NCBI GenBank assembly: GCA_947384775.1
Contig: CANDIF010000006.1
Location: 1-62,193 of the forward strand
Origin: an uncultured Clostridium sp.
GTDB lineage: Bacteria > Bacillota > Clostridia > TANB77 > CAG-508
Length of the DNA: 62,193 nucleotides
Direction of reading: 5' to 3'
Below are positions 17,489 through 26,717 of this stretch, one piece after another. How positions within the stretch are numbered: position 1 is the stretch's first letter; every line of letters starts with the position of its first letter. A program made the position numbers and the translations under genes. The notes under the pieces are model-generated. The model saw only the letters and a list, made by a program, of their open reading frames with translations. It did no database searches and had not been told where the DNA came from.

Positions 17489-18343
17489 TCATATTACTAT
17501 GTCTCTTTTTAAAAGATTGTTCTCTATAATTCCTAATCCTATGAATTTGTTTTCATTGTAAATTCTATAAACTCCATTTGGTTTGTTATATGTTAATTTT
17601 ACTCCATTTAAAAATAGGTTTAATTTATATTCATTTAATTGTATTCTTTCTTGATTCTCAAATATTTTTTCTATACTTATTATCTTTTCTCCTACAATGC
17701 TACTATTTCCTTTTATTTCTTCTAGAGCTACTGCTTGTCCTAAATTGAAGTTATCTACTTTTGTTCTTCTTAAATTTTTCATATTTCCTACTGTTTTTAG
17801 CTTTTTTGCAATATCTTCACATAGTACTCTTATATACGTTCCTTTTGAACAGTTTACTTCAAATGTAATTATTTCATTTTCATACTTTATTAATTTTATT
17901 TTATGTATCTCTATTTCTCGTTCTTCAAGTTCTATTTCTTTACCTTCTCTTGCATATTCATATGCCTTTTTTCCGTTTATTTTTATTGCTGAGTATGCTG
18001 GTGGCTTTTGTTTTTGTTTTCCTAAACATTCTTCTAAAGTCTTTTCAATTTCGTCTATCGTTAATTTTGGAACCGCTTTTTCTTCTATTATTTTTCCTTC
18101 TGAATCTCCCGTTGTAGTCTTATTTCCTAATGCTAATTCTGCAACATATGTTTTATCATGTTCTATTAAGTATTTAGAAATCTTCGTTGCTTCTCCTATT
18201 AGTATCGGTAATACTCCTGTGGCATTAGGATCTAGTGTTCCTGCATGCCCAACTTTTTTCATATTTAAAGTTTTTCTTATTATATTTACAACGTCATGTG
18301 ATGTATATCCTTTTGATTTATCTATTATTACTACTCCATTCAT
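17489..18343 (-). CDS. truB: tRNA pseudouridine(55) synthase TruB
   Basis: Makes pseudouridine 55 in the T-loop of tRNAs. Start ATG 18343 (MNGVVIIDKSKGYTSHDVVN) follows AGGAGAAAA. The catalytic aspartate lies in 'HAGTLDPNATGVLPI', and the 'CSKGTYIRVLCEDIA' block is present. 284 aa with a C-terminal PUA-like part. Last gene of the rimP-to-truB operon, separated from nrnA by palindromic repeat copy A. Confidence 0.95.
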   Translation of the reverse strand: MNGVVIIDKSKGYTSHDVVNIIRKTLNMKKVGHAGTLDPNATGVLPILIGEATKISKYLIEHDKTYVAELALGNKTTTGDSEGKIIEEKAVPKLTIDEIEKTLEECLGKQKQKPPAYSAIKINGKKAYEYAREGKEIELEEREIEIHKIKLIKYENEIITFEVNCSKGTYIRVLCEDIAKKLKTVGNMKNLRRTKVDNFNLGQAVALEEIKGNSSIVGEKIISIEKIFENQERIQLNEYKLNLFLNGVKLTYNKPNGVYRIYNENKFIGLGIIENNLLKRDIVI

Positions 18344-18370
18344 TGTTTTTTCTCCTAAATAGCAAAATGA

Positions 18371-18445
18371 GCTCCATGTGGACATTACCTTTCTAAAAGT
18401 CGTATTTAAAAGTTTTTTTAAGCTTAATGTCCAGCAAAATGGAGC
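18371..18445 (+). repeat. GCTCCA/TGGAGC palindromic repeat, copy A
   Basis: Begins GCTCCATGTGGACATTA and ends TTAATGTCCAGCAAAATGGAGC (terminal part). The ends pair; the middle is less well paired than in the other copies. It lies in the nrnA-truB gap. Confidence 0.75.
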
Positions 18446-18476
18446 AAATTTATAATATAATTTCATAAATATATTT

Positions 18477-19427
18477 TTATTTTAAATGTTTTTTACATTC
18501 TGTAACTATTTTTTCTTTTGCTTTATCTAATGTCATATTGTTTATTACTCCTCCTGCTGCTCTTGTGTGTCCTCCACCATTGAATAACAGGCTTATGTCT
18601 GCTACATTTGCATAATCGTTTGACCTTAGTGATAGTTTGTAATTTTCCTTTTCTGTTTCCCTTAAAAATATTGATATTTCTACTCCTTCAATATCTCTTC
18701 CAATTTCTACTATTCCATCATGGTCTTCTGAACCAGTTTGTTTTTCATCTTCCATAGTTATATATGTGAATGCAATTTTTCCATTTTCTAGCAATTCTAT
18801 TCTATTCATTGCAATTTTTCTTAAATTAAATTTCTCTCTTGATATTGTTTGTAGTACATTTCTATATATTTCTGATACGTTAACTCCATCATTTAATAAT
18901 TCTGCAACAAATTCAAATGTTTCTGCTGTTACTCCTGGATACTTGAATCCTCCTGTGTCTGTTATTATTCCTGTTAAAAGACATGTACCTATTTCTTTAG
19001 TTATTTTTATATTTAAGAATTTTAATACTGTTATTAAAATTTGGCAACATGCTGGTGCTGTAGGATCTACAAAATTGTAATCTCCAAACATTGTATTTAT
19101 CCCATGATGATCTATAGATATTCTAGTTTTTGCATCTTCAAAATAGTTTGCAAATCCATTTAATCTTTTTATATCTCCACAATCTAGTGCTATTGCTAAA
19201 TCATAGTTTTCTGTTCTTCCTTCTTTTTTTACTTTATCAATTTCAGGTAAAGTACTAAATGTTTTTGAATACTTAGGTATAATTACATCTGCTTCTTTTC
19301 CTAATTGTTTTAATCCTAAGTACATTGACAAGCTACTTCCTATTGCATCTCCATCTGGAACATCGTGTGTTAATATGACTATACTTTTACTTTCTAATAT
19401 GGCTTCTTTTATATTATCTAAAGTCAT
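18477..19427 (-). CDS. nrnA: DHH-family oligoribonuclease / pAp phosphatase NrnA
   Basis: Degrades 2-5-nt RNA fragments (and pAp) in Firmicutes that lack Orn. The metal-binding motifs are in place: 'THDVPDGDAIGSSL', 'ALDCGD', the DHH in 'ISIDHHGINTMFGDYNFVD' and the DHHA1 glycine motif 'NGGGHTRAAGGVI'. 316 aa, normal size. Located between rbfA and truB as in many Clostridia. Confidence 0.93.
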   Translation of the reverse strand: MTLDNIKEAILESKSIVILTHDVPDGDAIGSSLSMYLGLKQLGKEADVIIPKYSKTFSTLPEIDKVKKEGRTENYDLAIALDCGDIKRLNGFANYFEDAKTRISIDHHGINTMFGDYNFVDPTAPACCQILITVLKFLNIKITKEIGTCLLTGIITDTGGFKYPGVTAETFEFVAELLNDGVNVSEIYRNVLQTISREKFNLRKIAMNRIELLENGKIAFTYITMEDEKQTGSEDHDGIVEIGRDIEGVEISIFLRETEKENYKLSLRSNDYANVADISLLFNGGGHTRAAGGVINNMTLDKAKEKIVTECKKHLK

Positions 19428-19464
19428 TAATTACCTCTCTTTTCTGATAATTTATATTATCTTT

Positions 19465-19845
19465 CTATTCTTCTTCTGGTGGTTTAATATCTTTCATAAT
19501 TCTTTCTAAAATGGTGTCTATTTTTTCTCCATATACTAAACTTTCATCTAACTCAAAAACAAGTTCTGGTGTTACTCTCATATTCATTTTTTCTGCTATT
19601 TTGCTTCTCATAAATCCTGAAGCTGCTTTTAAGCCTGCTAGTGTTTGTTTTACATTTTTTGAGTTTAGAATACTTACACTAACTCTAGCATACTTTAAGT
19701 CTGGTGAAGTTTTTACTCTAGTAACACTTATCATTCCTGTTACATTAGAGTTTTTTACTTCATAGTTAATTATATTACTTAACTCTCTTTTTAATTCCTC
19801 ATTTACTCTAGCCATCCTATTAGATGTGCCATTATTTTTTTGCAA
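19465..19845 (-). CDS. rbfA: Ribosome-binding factor A
   Basis: Assembly factor that helps mature the 5' end of 16S rRNA. I keep the TTG start at 19845, 7 bases after GGAGG; an internal ATG (MARVNEELKREL) at 19815 is the conserved core start but has no site. KH-like fold blocks 'GMISVTRVKTSPDLKYARVS' and 'MRVTPELVFELDESL' are present. 126 aa. Confidence 0.93.
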   Translation of the reverse strand: MQKNNGTSNRMARVNEELKRELSNIINYEVKNSNVTGMISVTRVKTSPDLKYARVSVSILNSKNVKQTLAGLKAASGFMRSKIAEKMNMRVTPELVFELDESLVYGEKIDTILERIMKDIKPPEEE

Positions 19846-19876
19846 TTTAGGTCCTCCCTCTTAAATTCATCAATTC

Positions 19877-20001
19877 TAAAACGAAGCAAATTAGGTATAT
19901 TGCAAGGAAAACAAGTAAAAATTTCTGAGGTTATACGCTGTATGCCGAAAAAATTTTTAGGCAGTTTGACATAGCAAGATCCCTAATTTCATTCGTTTTA
20001 T
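19877..20001. repeat. 125-bp imperfect inverted-repeat element at the infB-rbfA junction
   Basis: Arms of 27 bases (starting TAAAACGAA at each end, four mismatches) enclose about 70 bases. The right arm overlaps the infB stop codon. It fills nearly the whole infB-rbfA gap. Could be a MITE or a processing/attenuation hairpin. Confidence 0.55.
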
Positions 20002-23000
20002 TTTATCTGCTCCATAATATATGCCTCTATTATGTCTCCTTCTTTTATATCATTGTAATTTTCTAGTTGCACACCACATTCATATCCTGAAGCTACTTCT
20101 TTAGCATCATCTTTCATTCTCTTTAATGATATTAGTTTTCCTTCATGTATTACAACATTGTCTCTCAATACCCTTACTCCTGCATTTCTTGCTACTTTTC
20201 CTGTTGTTACATAGCATCCTGCAATAGTTCCAACATTAGATATCTTAAATGTTTGTCTTACTTCTGCATTTCCAATTATTACTTCTTGATATACTGGATC
20301 TAACATACCTTTCATAGCTGCTTCTACATCCTCTATTGCATTGTATATTACTGAATATATCTTTATTTCAACTTCATCTTTTTCTGCCATATCTTTTGCT
20401 AGTGGCTCTGGTCTTACATTAAATGCAATTATTATGGCATTTGAAACTTTTGCAAGTGTTACATCTGATTGCGTCACTGCTCCAACATTTGCATGAATTA
20501 CTTTTACTTTTACTTCGTCATTAGATAATTTTTCTAATGATTGCTTTACAGCTTCAACTGAACCTTGAACATCTGCTTTTACAATTAGGTTTAATTGCTT
20601 TAAGTTTCCTTTTTCTATTTGATTAAATAAATCATCTAATGTTACTCTTGTTGTAGCATTTAAAGCTTTATCTCTTGCTTGATTCTTTCTCTTTTCTATT
20701 AAGTGTTTTGCTGTTTTTTCGTCTTTTACTTCATAGAAAGTTTCTCCTGCTTCTGGAACCTCTGTAAGTCCTGTTATTTCAACTGGTGTAGATGCTGTTG
20801 CTTTTTTTACTTTCTTTCCTTTATCATCTGTCATTGTTCTTATTCTTCCTATTACTGAACCAACAACTATTGTATCCCCAACATCTAATGTTCCACGTTG
20901 TACAAGCATTGTTGCAACTGCTCCTTTTGATTTATCTAGTTTTGCTTCTATTACAACACCTTTTGATTGTTTATTAGGATTTGATTTAAGTTCTTTCATA
21001 TCTGCAACCAGCAATACCATTTCTAGCAAATTGTCTATATTTACTCTCTTCTTTGCTGAAATTGGTACAAATATTGTGTCTCCGCCCCATTCTTCTGGAA
21101 CTAATTCATATTCCATTAATTCTTGTTTTACTCTATCTATATTTGCACCTTCAACATCTATTTTGTTTATAGCAACTACTATTGGTATCCCTGCTGCTTT
21201 TGCATGATTTATTGCTTCTATTGTTTGTGGCATTACGCCATCATTTGCTGCAACTACTAATATTGCTATATCTGTTATTTGTGCTCCTCTTGCACGCATT
21301 GCTGTAAAAGCTTCATGTCCTGGTGTATCTAAGAAAGTAATTTCTCTATCATTAATTTTTACTTTATATGCACCTATATGTTGTGTTATACCTCCTGCTT
21401 CGCCTTCTATTACATTTGTTGATCTTACTGCATCTAGAAGTGAGGTTTTTCCATGATCTACGTGTCCCATAACAACAACTACTGGTGGTCTTGGCATTAA
21501 ATCTTCTTCTCTGTCTTCACTATCATCAAAAAGAATGTCCTCATCTGTAACAACTTCTTTTTTATGCGCTGTTACACCAAATTCTTCTGATATTAAGAAT
21601 GCTGTATCAAAGTCAATTTCATTATTTATTGTTGCCATTATTCCTAAACTTAGTAATTTTTTTATGATTTCTCCACTAGTTTTCTTTAATTCTGTACTTA
21701 AATCTTTTACACTTATTCCATCTGGTATTGTTATATCTGTTAATTGGAATATTTTTTGCTTTATTCTATTTTCATCTGATGATACTTTCTTTTTGTTTTT
21801 CTTTCCCCTTGTTGTAGTCAAATCATAATAATCTAGCATTGATCCTTCTGTGAACATATTTGAAAGTCCTTTTTCTTGTTTTAAGTCTTTTAACTTATGG
21901 CTACTTATCTCTTCAAAACTATTTCTTCTTGATTTGTTGTTTTTCTTATTTGATCTATTATCATCATATTTACTATTAACTTTTTGCTTATCAATTGCTT
22001 TATTTGCATACTCTCTTACATTTTCTTTTTCTGGTATGTCACTTGTCATTATGTTTCTAATGTTTTTTTCTATTCCTCTTTCGTCTAAATTTCTGTTTTG
22101 TCTGTTATAGTTATTGTTATAATTTCCATTATTATTTCTATTATTATATGGTCTATTATTGTTGTAATTATTATTTTGTCTATCTCTATTAAACGGTCTG
22201 TTTTGGTTATTTCTATCATTGTTAAAGTTTCTATTCCCTTGATTATCTCTATTATATGGTCTGTTTTGATAGTTATTTTGACCATTATTTCTATTGTTAA
22301 ATTGTCTATTTGGGTTGTTTCTATCATTGTTAAAGTTTCTGTTTCCTTGGTTATCTCTGTTATATGGTCTGTTTTGATAGTTATTTTGACCATTATTTCT
22401 GTTGTTAAATTGTCTATTTGGATTGTTATATTGTCCGAAATTATTATTTTCTCTAGGCATTTCGGCTTTTGGTGTTTCTGTTTTTTGCGTGTTTGTTTTT
22501 ACTTCAACTTTTACAGTCTCTTCTTGAGGTTCTGATACTTCTGGCCTTTTCTCTTCTACAACTGTTTTTTCTAATTCAACCTTTTTTGTTTCTACTTTCG
22601 CTTCTGATGCAGGCTGTGTTTTAGGCTCTTCTTTTTTTCCAAATAGTTCACTAATATTAAGCGGTTTCGTTTGCTTATTTCTATACACAATATTATAATC
22701 TTGTTTTCTTTCTCTTTCTACAAAACCTATTCCTTTATCAGTAGGTGTTTTCTTTACTGGATTTGCCTTTTTTACAGGTTCTTCCATTATTACTTGCCTT
22801 CTTATAATAACTGGTGCTTCTTTAACTTTTTCTTTTACTTCCTTTTTTGGCTTTTCTTTTAATTTTTCTTGCTTTACCTTCCCTGCAAAACTTGCTTCTA
22901 TTTTTTTTGCTTCTTCTTCTTCTATTCCGCTTAAATGTGTTTTTACATTTATTCCTAAATCTATTGCTTTATCTAAAACCTCTTTACTACTTACATTTAT

Positions 23001-23036
23001 TTTTTTAGCTATTTCATGAATTTTTATTTTAGCCAT
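19998..23036 (-). CDS. infB: Translation initiation factor IF-2
   Basis: GTPase that delivers initiator tRNA to the ribosome. 1012 aa. Residues 1-55 are an IF2_N domain ('[20 protein letters not shown]'). A long disordered region (about 60-400) is rich in Asn, Arg, Gln and Tyr and includes two near-identical 36-residue repeats. A second IF2_N-like block precedes the G domain (G1 'GHVDHGKT' near residue 522, 'DTPGHEAF', 'NKID'). Domains II-IV follow to the end. The Asn-rich linker is unusual compared with the Lys/Glu/Ala linkers of most bacteria. The start codon overlaps the ylxR stop. Confidence 0.97.
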   Translation of the reverse strand: MAKIKIHEIAKKINVSSKEVLDKAIDLGINVKTHLSGIEEEEAKKIEASFAGKVKQEKLKEKPKKEVKEKVKEAPVIIRRQVIMEEPVKKANPVKKTPTDKGIGFVERERKQDYNIVYRNKQTKPLNISELFGKKEEPKTQPASEAKVETKKVELEKTVVEEKRPEVSEPQEETVKVEVKTNTQKTETPKAEMPRENNNFGQYNNPNRQFNNRNNGQNNYQNRPYNRDNQGNRNFNNDRNNPNRQFNNRNNGQNNYQNRPYNRDNQGNRNFNNDRNNQNRPFNRDRQNNNYNNNRPYNNRNNNGNYNNNYNRQNRNLDERGIEKNIRNIMTSDIPEKENVREYANKAIDKQKVNSKYDDNRSNKKNNKSRRNSFEEISSHKLKDLKQEKGLSNMFTEGSMLDYYDLTTTRGKKNKKKVSSDENRIKQKIFQLTDITIPDGISVKDLSTELKKTSGEIIKKLLSLGIMATINNEIDFDTAFLISEEFGVTAHKKEVVTDEDILFDDSEDREEDLMPRPPVVVVMGHVDHGKTSLLDAVRSTNVIEGEAGGITQHIGAYKVKINDREITFLDTPGHEAFTAMRARGAQITDIAILVVAANDGVMPQTIEAINHAKAAGIPIVVAINKIDVEGANIDRVKQELMEYELVPEEWGGDTIFVPISAKKRVNIDNLLEMVLLVADMKELKSNPNKQSKGVVIEAKLDKSKGAVATMLVQRGTLDVGDTIVVGSVIGRIRTMTDDKGKKVKKATASTPVEITGLTEVPEAGETFYEVKDEKTAKHLIEKRKNQARDKALNATTRVTLDDLFNQIEKGNLKQLNLIVKADVQGSVEAVKQSLEKLSNDEVKVKVIHANVGAVTQSDVTLAKVSNAIIIAFNVRPEPLAKDMAEKDEVEIKIYSVIYNAIEDVEAAMKGMLDPVYQEVIIGNAEVRQTFKISNVGTIAGCYVTTGKVARNAGVRVLRDNVVIHEGKLISLKRMKDDAKEVASGYECGVQLENYNDIKEGDIIEAYIMEQIK
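22205..22427 (-). repeat. Two 108-bp tandem repeats within infB
   Basis: Direct repeats with a 108-base period encode two 36-residue Asn/Arg/Gln/Tyr-rich units (such as [18 protein letters not shown]) in the disordered linker of IF-2. Confidence 0.8.
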
Positions 23037-23356
23037 TAAATATCACCTCCATTTTGTTTTTCTTTGTTGTTATTGCTTGCTTCTTCTTTATCAATAATTA
23101 CACCCCTTATATCCTCATAGAAATTTTCACTAATTATTTGTTTTAGTTTTCTTTCTAGTCGTTTTGTTTTTATTACTTTGTTTAAACAATCTTGATTATA
23201 GCATAAATATGCTCCTCTGCCTTCTAATTTTTCCTCTATATCTATATTTATTTCTTTATTTTTGTTATATGCTATTCTTATTAGCTCATATTTACTTTTT
23301 TTGTTATTACATGCTATACATGTTCTTGTAAATGCTTCGTTTTTATTCTTCTTCAT
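23036..23356 (-). CDS. ylxR: YlxR family RNA-binding protein
   Basis: Small basic protein (106 aa from MKKNKNEAF) with the YlxR core '[20 protein letters not shown]' and '[20 protein letters not shown]'. Its start overlaps the nusA end by 14 bases, indicating translational coupling. The usual neighbour ylxQ (L7Ae-like) is absent: infB follows directly. Confidence 0.9.
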   Translation of the reverse strand: MKKNKNEAFTRTCIACNNKKSKYELIRIAYNKNKEINIDIEEKLEGRGAYLCYNQDCLNKVIKTKRLERKLKQIISENFYEDIRGVIIDKEEASNNNKEKQNGGDI

Positions 23357-24461
23357 TCTCTTCTTTTTTTTCACTTTCCTCTTGAGCATTATTTTGTTCT
23401 TCTAAAATTTTTCTATATTGTGATTCACTCTTTATATCTATTTTCCAGTTTGTAAGTTTTACTGCTAAACGTGCATTTTGTCCAGATTTACCTATTGCTA
23501 GTGATAATTCTTCATCGCTTACTATTACCTCTGCAAATTTATTTTCCTCATCTATATCTATTGCCATTACATGTGATGGTAATAATGCTGCTGAAATAAA
23601 AGTTGCTGGATCTTCACTCCATTCTATAACATCTATTTTTTCGCCATTTAATTCATTTATAATATTTTGAATACGTATTCCTCTTGCTCCAACACAAGAA
23701 CCTACTGGATCTATATCAGGATTATTTGAATAAACTGCTACTTTGCTTCTACTTCCAGCATCTCTTGCTACTGCTTTAACTTCTATAATTCCTTCATATA
23801 TTTCTGGAATTTCTAATTCAAATAATTTTTTAACAAAGTCTGGATGGCTCCTTGTTATTAACGCCTGTGGAGCACCTTTCAATCCTCTTCCTACATTTAA
23901 TACATATGCTTTAATTTTATCATTTACATGGTAATTTTCTGTTGGTATCTGTTCTTTTTGTGGCATTATTCCTTCAAGCTTTCCTAAATCTAATATAACT
24001 GCACCTTTATCTGCCTTTTGAATTATTCCTGTTACTATTTCTCCTTTTCTTTCGTTATATTCATCAAATATTAAATCTCTTTCTGCTTCTCTTATTTTTT
24101 GTAATACTTGTTGCTTTGCTGTTTGAGCTGCTATTCTACCGAAATCTTTTGGCATTATTTCTATATTTACTATATCTCCAAGTTTTGCTTTTTTCTCTAC
24201 TTTTTTTGCCATGTCTAATGTTATTTGAACATTATTGTCCTCTACTTTTTCTACTACTTCTTTTTGAGCATATATGTGTATTTCTCCTGTTTCTTTGTCC
24301 ATTACTATTTTTACATTTTCTGCTGAATCGAAATTTCTTTTATATGCAGATGCAAGGGCTGTTTCAAGTGATTCTAGTAAATAAGATTTACTTATTCCTT
24401 TCTCTTTTTCTAGCTCTTCTATTGCCATAATTAATTCTCTGTTTTCCTTATTACTTTTCAT
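23343..24461 (-). CDS. nusA: Transcription factor NusA
   Basis: Transcription elongation/termination factor that binds RNA polymerase and RNA. ATG 24461 (MKSNKENREL) follows GGAGGAGA. N-terminal domain, S1 ('GEIVTGIIQKADKGAVILDL') and two KH domains ('SCVGARGIRIQNIINELNGE' and 'LAIGKSGQNARLAVKLTNWK') are present, then an acidic tail. 372 aa, typical of Firmicutes NusA without C-terminal acidic repeats. Confidence 0.96.
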   Translation of the reverse strand: MKSNKENRELIMAIEELEKEKGISKSYLLESLETALASAYKRNFDSAENVKIVMDKETGEIHIYAQKEVVEKVEDNNVQITLDMAKKVEKKAKLGDIVNIEIMPKDFGRIAAQTAKQQVLQKIREAERDLIFDEYNERKGEIVTGIIQKADKGAVILDLGKLEGIMPQKEQIPTENYHVNDKIKAYVLNVGRGLKGAPQALITRSHPDFVKKLFELEIPEIYEGIIEVKAVARDAGSRSKVAVYSNNPDIDPVGSCVGARGIRIQNIINELNGEKIDVIEWSEDPATFISAALLPSHVMAIDIDEENKFAEVIVSDEELSLAIGKSGQNARLAVKLTNWKIDIKSESQYRKILEEQNNAQEESEKKEENEEE

Positions 24462-24474
24462 CTTAAATCTCCTC

Positions 24475-24933
24475 CTAATTCCAATCATACACCGTTTTTA
24501 TTTGTGCTATGTTTGTTCTTTCTATTTCCATTAGATTTTGGCTTACTTCTATTGTTATTATCTTTTCATCAAATTTTTTTAATATTCCTATAAATTGTTT
24601 TTGTCCTTCTTGTGGTTTAAATAATTTTATTGATATCTTTTTTTCTATGTTATCTTGCAAATGTTTATCTTTCTTTAAAATTCTTTCTATTCCTGGGGAA
24701 GATACTTCCAGAAAATATTGTTCCTTTATATAATCTTCTTTATCTAAAATTTCAGTTATACTGTTACTTACAAGTTCACAGTCATTTAAGTCTATTCCTT
24801 TTTCTCTATCAATATAAATTCTCAAGTAGTAATCTTTACCTTCTTTTACATATTCTACATCATATAGTTCATATCCTAGCTCTTGTATTTTAGTGGTTAT
24901 CAAACTTTCTACTTTTTCTTCTATTCTTGCCAA
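24475..24933 (-). CDS. rimP: Ribosome maturation factor RimP
   Basis: Needed for early 30S assembly. 152 aa, starting MARIEEKVESLITTKI. It has the family motifs 'LRIYIDREKGIDLNDCELVS' and 'YFLEVSSPGIERILKKDKHL'. First gene of the operon. Confidence 0.95.
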   Translation of the reverse strand: MARIEEKVESLITTKIQELGYELYDVEYVKEGKDYYLRIYIDREKGIDLNDCELVSNSITEILDKEDYIKEQYFLEVSSPGIERILKKDKHLQDNIEKKISIKLFKPQEGQKQFIGILKKFDEKIITIEVSQNLMEIERTNIAQIKTVYDWN

Positions 24934-24956
24934 TTTTTTCTCCTTTTTTCAAAAGT

Positions 24957-24984
24957 TAAGAGTGGGATTTTTCCCACTCTTTAA
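24957..24984. terminator. Terminator between the Nudix gene and rimP
   Basis: TTAAGAGTGGG / CCCACTCTTTAA stem downstream of the Nudix gene and upstream of rimP. Confidence 0.75.
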
Positions 24985-25071
24985 GCCTTTGATATTTAAT
25001 TGCTTTCTTATTATAATACAAATATCAGTAAAATGCAAGTAAAATAGCAAAAAATTCATATAAATTTTTGT

Positions 25072-25650
25072 TCAGCTTTTTATAAATAACCTTTCTTTTT
25101 CTAGCTTCTTTATTACTTTTTCAAATATTGGTCTACTAAAATCCGCCATTTCTTCGCTTGTTGTTTCTTCTAATGGTATCCATTTTATTCCTTTGCTTTC
25201 ATCTTCTCTAAAGCTCAATTTTTCATTTTCATCTGCTTCAAATAAATAAACTACATCATAATGTGTATGTGCTGATATATACTTTCCATTTTTTACATGT
25301 CCTTTTACTGGGCATGCTTGGATTCCAAATATATCATTACTTACCGGTTCTAATTTTAGTCCAGTTTCTTCCCATACTTCTCGTTTTGCAACTGCTAGTA
25401 AATTACTTTCTCCATCTGCATGTCCTCCTGGATATACCCATGAATTATATATTTTATGGTACACTACTAAAGTTTTCGTTCTTTCTTTATTTAATATAAT
25501 AGAAGAAGATGAAAAATGCATAAATTTATTATTTCTTGTTAAAACATCTTTGAATGTATTTATTGCTTCTAATATTACTTCTTTATCTCTTTCTTCTTGT
25601 TCATTAAATGGTACATATTTTTCTATCATCTCTCTAAGATTATTTTCCAT
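25072..25650 (-). CDS. Nudix hydrolase
   Basis: A 192-residue Nudix enzyme, which cleaves nucleoside diphosphates linked to another moiety. The Nudix box reads 'GGHADGESNLLAVAKREVWE' then ETGL, the longer variant common in this family. N-terminal 'SSSSIILNKERTKTLVVYHK' and 'YNSWVYPGGH' are typical of the fold. Substrate unknown. The start is 2 bases after the deoxyribosyltransferase-like gene, so they are co-transcribed; both suggest nucleotide housekeeping. Confidence 0.88.
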   Translation of the reverse strand: MENNLREMIEKYVPFNEQEERDKEVILEAINTFKDVLTRNNKFMHFSSSSIILNKERTKTLVVYHKIYNSWVYPGGHADGESNLLAVAKREVWEETGLKLEPVSNDIFGIQACPVKGHVKNGKYISAHTHYDVVYLFEADENEKLSFREDESKGIKWIPLEETTSEEMADFSRPIFEKVIKKLEKERLFIKS

Positions 25651-25652
25651 TA

Positions 25653-26039
25653 TTACTCCTCAATAAATCCTTTTAGTTTTGATAAGTCTCCTTTTAAAGG
25701 GATTACTTCCCATGCAACTAACTCTTCTGCAAATGGCTCATAAATATCATTTATTAAAAATATCTTTCTTCCTTTGTAAAATCCAAATGCTAATTCTGCA
25801 AATCCATTTGCACCTATATAATTTTCTTGATTATTTTTGTTTTCATTTACTATTAAAAGTGCATCTACATCTTCTTTTTCAATTTCTGAAAAATGTAATA
25901 ATGATGCTTCTTTTTTCTCCATATCTACTATAAATTCTCTTGGTACTACTACATTATATCCCATTGTTTTTAGCGCTTTTTCTAAGTCAAAAAACTTTGG
26001 AATAAACTTTTTAGATCCACATAATACTATTTTTTTCAT
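25653..26039 (-). CDS. Nucleoside 2-deoxyribosyltransferase-like protein
   Basis: A 128-residue Rossmann-like protein. It opens 'MKKIVLCGSKKFIPKFFDLE' and contains 'DALLIVNENKNNQENYIGAN' then GFAELAFGFYKGRKIFLIND, matching the nucleoside 2-deoxyribosyltransferase-like superfamily. The catalytic Glu could be that of 'GFAELAF'. Reaction not proven. Co-transcribed with the Nudix gene. Confidence 0.65.
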   Translation of the reverse strand: MKKIVLCGSKKFIPKFFDLEKALKTMGYNVVVPREFIVDMEKKEASLLHFSEIEKEDVDALLIVNENKNNQENYIGANGFAELAFGFYKGRKIFLINDIYEPFAEELVAWEVIPLKGDLSKLKGFIEE

Positions 26040-26060
26040 TTTTTCTCCTTTATAAAGAAC

Positions 26061-26078
26061 GGGCGATTAAAATCGCCC
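26061..26078. repeat. Short GGGYGATT palindrome, copy 2
   Basis: GGGCGATTAAAATCGCCC followed by CTAC; compensatory change relative to copy 1 at 4734. Confidence 0.6.
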
Positions 26079-26117
26079 CTACATATTTTATATACTATTT
26101 AATCTTTGTGCTATACA

Positions 26118-26195
26118 GCTCCACATGAATGTTAACTTTTTAAAAACCGAATATTAGGGATTTTTAAAAAGTTTAACATTCAGCTTTGATGGAGC
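26118..26195 (+). repeat. GCTCCA/TGGAGC palindromic repeat, copy B
   Basis: GCTCCACATGAATGTTAAC at the left, GTTTAACATTCAGC..TGGAGC at the right. The middle stem (CTTTTTAAAAA / TTTTTAAAAAG) differs from other copies yet pairs. Lies downstream of nrdG. Confidence 0.8.
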
Positions 26196-26207
26196 GTATT
26201 TTTTACA

Positions 26208-26711
26208 CTATATATTGATTTCAACAATTTTGTTTTGTCTTAAGCAACTCTGTACATCTAACAATCTTTGATTATCTGATCCCCTGAATTTTATTTCTGG
26301 ATTTTTTCTTTCTTCTACAAATCTTCCATCTACTAATACATCTATATTTTTTAATGTCTCATTTGTTGCTTCATCATTTCTTGCCTCTAGTTGTTCTAAT
26401 GTATATCCTGTATAGCACCATACATCAAAATTTGGTTTTTCTCTTTTTACATTTTCTATAAATTTGTTTACTTCTTTAATATTTTGTGGACATAATGGTT
26501 CCCCGCCACTTATTGTTATTCCATTTAATATTGAATTTTCTTTTATTCTATTTATAATTTTAGTTTCATCAAACTCTTCTCCATAATTATAATCCTGTGC
26601 TATTTTATTATGGCAACCTGGACAATTGTGTGGGCAGCCACTTACAAAAAGTACTGCTCTCCAACCTGTCCCATTTGATATACTTTCATCATAAAAACCT
26701 GCCATCTTCAT
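26208..26711 (-). CDS. nrdG: Anaerobic ribonucleotide reductase activating protein NrdG
   Basis: Radical-SAM activase that installs the glycyl radical in NrdD. The cluster motif is 'VSGCPHNCPGCHNKIA' (CxxxCxxC), and 'GITISGGEPLCPQNIKEV' is the SAM-binding GGE segment. 167 aa. It starts 7 bases after nrdD. Confidence 0.95.
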   Translation of the reverse strand: MKMAGFYDESISNGTGWRAVLFVSGCPHNCPGCHNKIAQDYNYGEEFDETKIINRIKENSILNGITISGGEPLCPQNIKEVNKFIENVKREKPNFDVWCYTGYTLEQLEARNDEATNETLKNIDVLVDGRFVEERKNPEIKFRGSDNQRLLDVQSCLRQNKIVEINI

Positions 26712-26717
26712 TGGTAT

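Noticed and set aside
22085..22535. Ile/Thr- or Ile/Val-rich ORFs overlapping infB
   Set aside because: Out-of-frame readings of the repetitive Asn-rich infB linker.
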